Positions 55,973 to 64,000 of a stretch of DNA of 64,000 bases are shown one piece after another; within the stretch, counting starts at the first letter, position 1; every line of letters starts with the position of its first letter. The DNA is taken from contig CDMY01000113.1 in the NCBI GenBank assembly GCA_001179505.1, forward strand, positions 107,672 to 171,671, written 5' to 3'. This stretch comes from Vitrella brassicaformis (taxonomy: Eukaryota > Sar > Vitrellaceae). The translations under genes and the position numbers were made by a program. The notes under the pieces are model-generated. The model did not search any database and was not told the DNA's origin. It saw only the letters and a program-made list of their open reading frames with translations.

Positions 55973-57287
55973 ATGAGGCTAACGTCCTTGGGCCTCTTCA
56001 GCACCTGCACGACACTGTTCGTGCTCGTAGCCACCGTGTACTGGAGGTTTGAGCACTCGGTCGAGGTCCTCGGGTACCTCTTATGCCTGCTGACATGCCT
56101 GTGCCTGGGAGCCATCGCTGGGTAAGAAATATGCACCGCAGAAGCATGGATCTTGGCCCATGATTCATAACTCGTTGTGTGGATTCGGGTGTGTTGGTTT
56201 CAGTGTTGTGGGGCTGATGTGTGACATCATACGGCCACCAAGCCGTGTCTCTGCCCACCCGCCAGCCCATGGCGTCGCCAGCAACACGGTTCCGCTTCAG
56301 ACGAGCCACCTCGCCCACGGCACACCCATCCTCTGCTCGCACAACCCGGGCACAGACGTCATGAGCGTGAGCAGCACCCACCGCACCATCGCCACCTGGA
56401 CAGCACCGCTCACTCTCACCCCACAGCACGCGTCACCCACCTCCGGCAACGTCAGCAACACAACTGCTCTCTCCTCTCCCGCTGTGCCCGAGTCTCCCCC
56501 ACGCGCCGTCGGCCAGCCCGACGCAGAGGGGTTCTACGACGCCATGAGTGCCACCAAGGCGTCGGTGGGCTGCCAGGCGACCTACCTGTGGGTGGCACAC
56601 CGTGGCAAGCAGGAGAAGGCGCAGACCGTCAAGGGGCGGGAGGAGGTGCAGGACCCGACGGTCCCTACCCCATCGCCGCAGCGGCAGCAGCGGCCACCGT
56701 CCAAGGACAAGAGGAGGAGCACCAGGGAGGGCGGCATCGGGGCGGACGTGCGGCGCCACAGCAAGATAGCGGACATGGCTGCCTACTTCTTGCCATTCCT
56801 CGCCAAGCAACTGGGGGTCAAGAAGCTCAAGGACCTTCCCAACACACTCACCGGTCTGGCCAAGGCGGTGGCCAACCAGGACAAGACGGACACCAAGACT
56901 GACAACAAACACAAGCCCGCCAGTCCCCCCAAGCAGACCACCCAGCCCCAGCCCGCTCCCGCGGCGGCTGGCACCGACACGGCCACTGCCAAGAAGCCCG
57001 CTGTGGCCAAGCCCAAGAACGGCATCCCTCCCCGGCCCAAGGGGAAGCTGCCCCCTCCCCCGCCGCCCCGGGGCAAAGGTCCGCCCATCAAGAAGGCGTC
57101 GGCTGCCAGCAGCGGTGCGCTGGTCAAGGCCAAATCGGCCGGCGGCGCGGCCCTCCCGCTGGGCAAGAAGCTGCACGTCACTAGCATACCTGACGATAGG
57201 TTGGAGAAGTCTCTCTTCAAGGTGAGTGAGGGGAAAAAAGGGCGGGTGCGAAGCGAAGCGGGAGGGAGGGAGATGAATGAATTGTTC

Positions 57288-57318
<31 letters not shown>

Positions 57319-60300
57319 GTGTGTATAGGAGACAGCGTTGGACGAGACCAAGTTGCGGATGGTGTTGGATATGGACGCCTTGCGGTCGGTGTTTCGGCCC
57401 GACCCGCCGGCCAAGCGGCAGGAGACGAAGCCGCACCACATTGCCGAGAAGGACCGCACTCAGCCACAAAAGAAGAAGATCCTCACTGACGGACGCGCAC
57501 AGGTGGGCGTGAGGGAGGGAGGGAGGGAGAGGCCCACACCCCACGACCACACAACACCGATACCCGCAATGTTCCTCTATGTGCACGTGTGTGGTGCAGA
57601 ACCTGTTCATCACCGTTCGCCGGCTGACGTACAAGCCAGGCATCCTGTGCAACCAGATCCTGCTGCCGCTCAAGATTCCCCTCAAGCTCGATGCCATCGC
57701 ACCCACCATGCCGACCCCCCTGGCCATCCTCACGCAGCCCAACCACACCCCTCCGCCCCAGGCCGCCCTGCCGGAGGTGTCCGAGTCCCTGCGGTGCAGC
57801 GGCAGTGTGGTGTCGTTTGGCGCCCCGTCCAACAGGGGCAGCGAGCAGCGGGAGGGCGACCGCGAGTTGGGTTTGTTGCTGTATCGACTGCGGGACATGG
57901 TGTGTGGTGAGGGGGAGAGGAAGGCGTTTGAGCAGCTCAAGAGGGGACTGGCGGAGGACATAGAGCGTCTCAACCAGGCATTCCTGTGCCAGGTGGGTGC
58001 ATCAGGCGGGATGGATGGACGTGAAGGACATACTCTATCCCTTCTTGTGGCCATCGTGTGTTGCGTGCAGGAGGAGATTACAGCGTTGAGGGCCTACGAG
58101 GGGCCCCTTAATGAACTGCGGGAGATGGAGCAAGAGGTACGTCACACACACAACACTCACCTGAACACACACTACGGAGGCCCGCCCTCTCACTCTGTGG
58201 GTGTGGTGCGAGTGGTGATGTGTGCAGCTCCTCCCATTTGCGTACGTCGAGCGGCCCCAGGCGCGCATATCAGTGCTGGAGATCGCTCTGACTGTCGAGC
58301 CTCGTTGCGCCGAGGTACTCAAGGAGATCCAACGGCTGCAGGAGGCATGCAAGCAGGTAACACACAGACAGATGAAGCAGACAGCAGCACGCGCCACTCC
58401 ACCCCATACATTCTGTGTGTGTGTGCAGTTGCTGAGTTCCGATAGTCTCAAGCAGCTCTGCCACTTCTGCCTCCACCTCATCAACTGCATCAACGGGCAC
58501 ACAGGCACACAAGCCAAGGTACGCACATAACACCAACCCCCCCCACACACATCACAACACATGTCTGATGTATGTGTCCATCCATGCAGGCACCTAGTGA
58601 CACGAACCACCCCTTTGGGCCCTCTCGCGCCCTCCCGCCGTCCAGCATCCCCCGTCCACCATTCACAGCAAAGTCCAAGCTGCCACCCCCACCTCCGAAG
58701 GTGCGGCCGCCCAACCACTCTGCGCGCAAGTCGCCCCCCACGCCACGCGAGGAGCTGCCAACACGGATCCCCGGGCCCTCCGCCACCACCAAGGCCAAGA
58801 ATGGCGGTGGCGCGGCCAGCACTGCTATTAATGGCGGCAGAGAGGTGCATGGCGGCATCCGGGGTTTTCACCTGGGCGATCTGAAGAAGTTGGCGGATTA
58901 CAAGGACAAGCGTGGCAGCACCAAGGTGACCCTGCTGCACGCTGTGGTGTGTGCGTTGACCGAGGTGGCGTACCAGCGGGAGGGGGGGAAGGGCATCGAT
59001 ACCAAGTGGCAACAACAGCAACAGCACAATGTCGACCAGGCGGTGAGAGAGACGCACAGGAAATGGGTGGGCGTGTCCATGGACAGCGCATCACAATGAA
59101 TGCTGTGTGTATGTCGCAGGATGTCTATTCGGATATGGACGCGTCGCCGTCATCTAGTCGTTTCGGTTGGACCCCCCAGAGGAAGGCCGAGCTGCCTTTC
59201 CCCCCGTTCGTCACCAAGCTCAAGGAGGAACTGGGCACCCTCAGACTCGTCACACGGGGGCTAGGAGGTGCGTGACACCAACACACTCACTCACATACAA
59301 ACACACGTCGATCCATCACATGTGTTGTGTTTGTCTTCCTTTCCTTCAGAGGACATCGACGGCCGTCTGTTGGAGCTCAAGCAGTCGCTCAAGTTCCTGG
59401 AGAAGGAGATATCCATGCACGCCCGATCATACCGCCCCACGGCAGTCAACCTCTCGCCCACACAGATCACCAGCACCCCACCTCCCGTCATCCCAATGCA
59501 CCAGCCCGTCTTCCACCAGCAGAGCAAGACACCTGCATTCGGTGAGCAGAGCGCCACGCCGCGCAGCCCGCCCATGAGCATCCGGATTGTCGAGGCGCCG
59601 AAAGACCCCGAGAGCCCCACCCGGCTCGCCAAGCCAGCCGTCAGTCCATCGCCCTCTCCAGATCTGCTGTCGCCCATCCCTCCCAAGCCCACCAACCAGC
59701 AGCTGAGCGGCGCCGAGGCCATATCGCCCGATGCTCTGTCGCCTTTGCGTCAGCCGTCCCCCTCCCCTCTGCAGAAGATGGCGGCCATGTCGCGTGAGGC
59801 CGCTGCGATGGCGGCCAAGATCAAGTCGCCCAGGGACTCGATGCAGTCGGTGGCGTCCATGGCCAGCGCCATGAGCGGCGGATCGGCCGATGGGGGGCTG
59901 TTGGAGATAATTGAGGAGGGAGAGGGAGAAATGGAGGGGATCACCAAGCGGGAGAAGAATGCACTGGACCGACTGATTGAGCTACATGACTATGGTAAGA
60001 CAGGCAGCTAAGCAACACTGCACACCGGACCGACAAGAGGCCCTTGCCTTGGTGTGTCTCTGTGTTGTTTGTTCCTTCAGTTTCTGGCCAACTCAGTGAG
60101 ATAACGTTGCAGTATGACGGCGTGGTCAAGGCCTGCCGTCGTGTCCTAGAGTGGTGCGCCGAGGAGGAGCCCTCCGACATCGCACTCCCCCACCCGCCTC
60201 CCAAGGCCACTGCACCCACCGAGGGCGGCAACGGCGGCCCCGAGACGACGGGCGGTGGCGCGAGGGATGAGAAGAAGGAGACTAAGATCACCAAGAAGAA

Positions 60301-61473
60301 CCTGCAGGTGCTCGACTCGGCCTCACGGCTCATCATCATGACCACTGACCTAATCAAAGCGTTTGAATCTGCCTGGTCAGCATGGAGAGCCACATGCGGG
60401 GGAGAGGGAAGATGTGCCGTGCTGATTGGTTTGGTTGTCTTGTCTTGTCGGTCTTCGTGTATGTGTGCAGGCGTGACGTGATCCGTTCGCCGGCATCGTA
60501 TGAGAGTTTGGTGCCCACTGCGGGCTTCATCCGGCTGCTCAAGTTGCCGTCCCCCCCGCCAGCCAGAGCCCGACTCTCGCGCACTCCCAGGACAGCCATC
60601 AAACGACCAGCTCGCGAAGTACGCATACACACCACACACAACGCGACACACCACACAACACAAAACCCGCGCTCACGTGCTCTTTGTGTGGTTGCCGAAT
60701 GTTCAGCTGACGCCCCAGACGGCCCGCCCGTTGTTCGGTGACAGGTGCAGCAACAACTCGGTCGAGGACCGATTTCCCGTGCCGTTCGCCCTTCCCCTCG
60801 CCCAGCAGCAGGAGTCCCCCGCCATCCGTGTGGACGGTGCTGGTGACATCGACGAGCACCCGTCGCCCGAGGTGCCGTCCAAAAGCCGTCGCGTGTCGTT
60901 CGGCCCCAGCAAGATCCCTCTCCTGGACCTGACGCGACTGAGTGCTGCTGAGGCGGCCAAGGGCGGGCAGGTGGACGGGGGTGGCGACGAGGCGGCTAAG
61001 CTGCGCATGTCAGTGCCTTCACTGGTGCAAGCCTTCAACAGAGGGGCGGCACTCAGACCTCCCAACGCATTCGCTTCTCGCATCGTAAGCAAACATGAGG
61101 GCAGGGAGAGAGGGGAGTGATGACTCCCATGCATCCCTATCTCTGTGTGTGTTGTGTGTGTGTGTTGACTATACAGCCGGTGCGTGTGACTCCCCGAGAC
61201 GAGAGCCGCCGTGCGCCCCTGCAGATGTCCCCCCCGCCCCAGGTGTTCAACATAGCCGCCAGCGACACCGACCAGGGCCGGGAGGAGCTGCCCGAGTGGA
61301 AGGACCACTTCTGGTCGCCGTCCGGCAACCCCAGTGCGGCCGCATCGGCATCGGCGTCTGCATCGGCATCATATCCGGCGTCGCGCACCGTGAGCCACAT
61401 GGAGAGTGAGGTGTCGGGCCACATGGAGAGTGAGGTGTCGGCGGAGGACCCTGATGCGGCCGAGGCCGACTGA
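55973..61473 (+). CDS. Membrane-anchored formin (FH1-FH2 actin nucleator)
   Basis: ATG 55973. Exon 1 codes two hydrophobic segments (FVLVATVYW and LLCLLTCLCLGAIAG), then an intron and a long exon with Ser/Thr/Pro-rich sequence, a Lys/Pro-rich part and an FH1-like PPPPPPRG tract (about 57050). FH2 begins LHVTSIPDDRLEKSLF and KLRMVLDMDALRSVF. It continues with ITVRRLTYKPG.., LRAYEGPLNEL, PFAYVERPQARISVLE, HLGDLKKLADYKDKRG and STKVTLLHAVVCAL (58870-58950), and the helical DIDGRLLELKQSLKFLEKE. The tail has Pro-rich disorder, SRRVSFGPSKIPLLDL and a Ser/Ala-rich end; stop ends 61473, about 1,450 residues. FH2 dimers nucleate and elongate actin; FH1 binds profilin. A membrane segment before FH1 resembles plant class I formins. 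A Pro-rich linker interrupts FH2 at 58600-58850, which is unusual. Confidence 0.85.
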
Positions 61474-61815
61474 CCGACTAACGCAGCCGTGCATCAGTAC
61501 ACACATACATGTACATGTGCAATTTATGTATGTGAGCAGCCTGTCAGGAGGGAGGGGAGAGGGGAGGGATCCATGAATCGATGGATGGATGGATGGCCTG
61601 CGTGTGTGTGTGCGTTTGGATGGATGGTGACCAATGCTTTTATTCCCATATGTGATACAGACGGACGGACGGACGGTGGACGGCCTACGCATCTTTTTTG
61701 CTCCAAAGGCTGCGGTGGATTGTTGTACATATTACAGGGGTGTGTGTGGTCGTGTGGTACCTTTATTTTGGGCCGGCAGGCTGTGTTCGCTTATCTACTG
61801 GCTGTTGGATGCCCG

Positions 61816-61839
61816 CCCGCCGCCTGTTTTTTTTATATT
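61816..61839 (+). repeat. IAAYILY element, diverged copy 6
   Basis: CCGCCGCCTG then a T run and TATATT, with GGCTGTTGG just upstream as in copies 1 and 3. About 340 nt after the formin stop. Weaker match than the other copies. Confidence 0.4.
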
Positions 61840-61912
61840 CAGGATGGCTGGCTGCCGGGTCTGTTGTGTTTTATTATCAGAACGAGTGCACACACACTGC
61901 TGACTGACGCGA

Positions 61913-61962
61913 TGTGCTGAAAGATGATGCCAATGATTGACACACAAGAATCTTTCAGCACA
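61913..61962. repeat. 13-bp inverted repeat
   Basis: TGTGCTGAAAGAT (61913-61925) and its exact complement ATCTTTCAGCACA (61950-61962) with a 24-nt loop. It lies in the region between the formin end and the RING gene start; it could be a 3' end stem-loop. Confidence 0.6.
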
Positions 61963-62341
61963 CCATGTCCGGACATCACACACGAGCCGAGGGCACTCAA
62001 AATCTGCACCCAATCCATTCCAGCTCATCTCACCATTGCAATGACCTGGGCAGAGAATAAGGGTACCCTACACGGGCGGATCTGCCGGAACCATGATTGC
62101 AAGCTGTGCATGCGATCTCGCGACAAAACGGGAAAAAACCTCTGGTGTTGGTATCGTTGCATCGCGCGGCAGCGGCCAACATCTTCTGCCATTTGCGAGA
62201 GCAGCAGTTGCTGAAGTAGCGCCGACATTGGCTGAGGGTCACGTCGAAAGGTGAGGACCTGGGGTGAGGAATGCACCAATCGGCTTGATGCCTCCTGTTG
62301 TGCCTCGTTTGCTGGCCAGGCGAGTAATTGTGTCTGTCGAG

Positions 62342-63055
62342 ATGGCGGCGGCCTCTGTGAGCGAGTCGACGACGTGCTTCAAGTGTTGTGGCAAGTTTGA
62401 GATGACCTACTCCTCGGAGAGGGAACCGCAAAAGCTCCCCTGCGGTGAGCAAGCGAAAGAAACGCGGGAGCGAGCAGAGCAGCATTCCTCATGGGATTCT
62501 GCGTCTCACTCAGGTCACACACTCTGTAGGGAGGTACGCATGGGTGCGTGGGTGCATCCATCCATCGTGCAGTGAGTGCATTCATGCATCCACTGCCGTG
62601 TCCGCGCCTCGTTTTGCAGTGCGTTGCCTGGCTGCTGCGCGAGACCTCCCACGGCGTTGCCGTCGGCCATGGCCAGTACGCCTGGGACATTGGCGAATGC
62701 CCTGCCTGCCAGTACGCACACACGTCCCTATCATACGCACACAGACGCACCCACCCAGCCTTTCCTTTGTTTGCTTGTCCGTGCGTTCATCAGGAAGGAG
62801 TTCGCCCTGTTTCGCGAATCGCCAAAGAGCACGCACCACAAGTTTGTTGCGCCCATCTCACCAGGTGCGTGCGTGCGTGCGGGCATACACACACCGTGCA
62901 CGTATGTGTGCACCAAACAAAGGAACGGTCCGGCACGTGTGCGTGCGTTCATTCGCTCAGGTGGCAAAAGTGGTCCGACGCAGCCCGAGGCAGAGGATGG
63001 GGAGGATGACTTAAAGGCCTGCATCGAGGCAGCGTTCAACTTCAGGTGCAAGTGA
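62342..63055 (+). CDS. Small RING-finger protein (probable E3 ubiquitin ligase)
   Basis: ATG 62342 (MAAASVSESTTC). Exons join in phase to give CFKCCGKF, LPCGHTLCRECVAWLL, then GECPACQ. The spacing C-x2-C ... C-x-H-x2-C-x2-C ... C-x2-C is a C3HC4 RING with a long loop before the last pair, the fold that recruits ubiquitin E2 enzymes. After it come KEFALFRESPKSTHHKFVAP and an acidic end with DDLKACIEAAFNFRCK. Stop ends 63055; five exons, about 140 residues. No membrane segment or second domain. Ubiquitin ligase activity is inferred from the domain. Confidence 0.8.
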
Positions 63056-63501
63056 TGAATCGATAGCGAGTGGGGAGTGGTGTGTGGTGTGAGGTGGAGG
63101 GCAAGCTAGCTAGCGAACCGAGGGCAGGTGCGTGTACATAGCTGATGGGCGGGTGCAATGGAAGGAACACACACCGACAGACAGTCGCTGACTGTATGCA
63201 TGTCCATCGATAGATGGAGGACAGACACACAAGCAGGCTTTCCCTCTGCCTTCTTGACTCCCTGCTGCTGCATGGATACGTACGTGTGGTGATCGGTGAC
63301 CTCTTCGGTGCAGTGTGTGGGTGTGTTGATATGATGACTGACCGGACCAGTGCATTGCCACGTATACCCAATCGCCGGATGCGTTGAATTCATCTTCACA
63401 CGGTGTGCTGGTACAGCTAGCTACTCACAGACGGTCGACAAGACATGTCCTGGCCGAATGACTACTCACCCACCCCCACCACGCCCCTTTGTGCTATCTA
63501 T
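63056..63501. other. Convergent 3' region
   Basis: About 445 nt between convergent gene ends; no gene, no strong repeat. Confidence 0.4.
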
Positions 63502-64000
63502 CTACATCGCTGCTGGCACCCTCCTCGCGATGACCGCTACGTCCGACTCGCCAACCCTCTCGAAGCGCACGGTGAAGCCTGCGGGGAAAGGGACTGAAGG
63601 CCGATCGACGGCACCTGAGATACCGTTGCGGATGCCGTCGTTGACGGCGCCTTCCTCGATCTCTATCTTGATCTCCTGAATCCCCGGCAGCTTCGCCAGC
63701 GACCGCACCGTCTGCTCCACGAACAGCCGGCCAGACAGAGGGGGAACTGCACACACGCACCAACGAACGAATGCACGCACACGCACGCGCGCGCGACACA
63801 TGAATGAAGATAGATGATCAGCTGTAGGTGTTTCCTTAATTACCGTTAGGCTTGATGTGAAAGGATTCGATGTTTGGCAGACCTGCGACGTCCTGGTCGC
63901 TCCACTGCACCACCGCGTTGCCCCTGGACGGATCCATGACCCCTGCAAGCTTCCCCTTGTGCAGGTGCCCTGCAAGCATCCGCAGCACGTGGAGCGCATC
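63502..64000 (-). CDS. 3' end of an unknown gene, partial
   Basis: Minus strand, stop 63502-63504, open at the right edge of the window. Two exons: one from 64000 to about 63843 (HVLRMLAGHLHKGKLAGVMD, VVQWSDQDVAGLPNIESFHI) and one from about 63747 (PPLSGRLFVEQTVRSLAKLP, GIQEIKIEIEEGAVNDGIRN, FTVRFERVGESDVAVIARR). The intron begins GTAATT and ends gtgtgcag, phase 1. The fragment looks globular and well conserved, but I cannot name it. Confidence 0.7.
   Translation of the reverse strand, partial: MRSTCCGCLQGTCTRGSLQGSWIRPGATRWCSGATRTSQVCQTSNPFTSSLTVIKETPTADHLSSFMCRARVRVRAFVRWCVCAVPPLSGRLFVEQTVRSLAKLPGIQEIKIEIEEGAVNDGIRNGISGAVDRPSVPFPAGFTVRFERVGESDVAVIARRVPAAM

Larger units (their letters stand above)
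61474..62341. other. Intergenic region with element copy 6 and hairpin
   Basis: About 870 nt. Contains GGATGGATGGATGG near 61580, GACGGACGGACGG near 61660, element copy 6 and an inverted repeat at 61913-61962. No convincing gene. Confidence 0.5.

Noticed and set aside
56433-57467. Long minus-strand ORFs (344 and 423 codons) across the formin
   Set aside because: Antisense to the FH1/FH2 exons; no family resemblance and no start context.

Overview
The window is nuclear DNA of a GC-rich eukaryote. Almost every recognisable gene is split by short GT-AG introns, mostly 50-110 nt, filled with TG, TCTG and ACAC microsatellite-like tracts ending in '..tgtgcag'. Intergenic gaps are small (0.2-1.8 kb) and genes lie on both strands. 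A membrane-anchored formin, a PIG-W GPI acyltransferase, EF-hand cytoskeletal-type proteins, a divergent protein kinase and a protein with a signal-peptide-plus-transit-like leader fit an alveolate alga. A chromerid such as Vitrella is my best guess; this is inference from style, not from a match. All exon borders were placed by eye from reading frame and GT/AG. I saw no tRNA, rRNA or CRISPR array.

Layout. 1-3.1 kb: 3' part of a triple CCCH zinc-finger RNA-binding protein (minus). 4.9-8.6 kb: two-RRM hnRNP-like protein plus a frame-shifted coding extension. 9.0-10.5 kb: small EF-hand protein. 10.9-12.8 kb: possible plastid-targeted protein (minus). 13.2-18.5 kb: DEAH RNA helicase. 18.8-19.6 kb: RWDD1-like protein. 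19.9-23.9 kb: Pro/Glu-rich protein of unknown function (minus). 24.2-26.1 kb: MFS transporter with a frame break. 27.0-36.5 kb: an accessory-looking region (see below). 36.7-39.9 kb: EF-hand protein (minus), head to head with 40.1-42.3 kb, a putative N-myristoylated protein. 43.0-44.9 kb: secreted class 3 lipase. 45.4-47.6 kb: divergent kinase with a frame break. 47.9-50.2 kb: small minus gene overlapping the start of a METTL21-like methyltransferase. 50.7-51.4 kb: inverted, decayed copies of the formin 5' end. 51.8-52.5 kb: kinase N-lobe fragment (minus). 53.1-55.7 kb: PIG-W (minus). 56.0-61.5 kb: membrane formin. 62.3-63.1 kb: RING-finger protein. 63.5-64.0 kb: end of an unknown minus gene.

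The most unusual part is 26.9-36.5 kb. It holds (i) a Ulp1/SENP-like C48 cysteine protease, (ii) a relic of that protease's penultimate exon 1.9 kb downstream, (iii) at least five members of an unrecognised protein family built from the same three exons (A, B, C) with conserved intron phase, four of them in a tandem array in different states of decay, and (iv) a recurring approximately 40-nt exon-like element coding IAA(Y/F/S)ILY. That element also occurs next to the duplicated formin exons and downstream of the formin. A second inverted duplication links 50.7-51.4 kb to the formin promoter and first exon. Together these show a locus that has been copying short gene pieces, introns included, while the flanking genes look like ordinary single-copy cell functions (RNA metabolism, GPI anchors, actin, calcium, transport).
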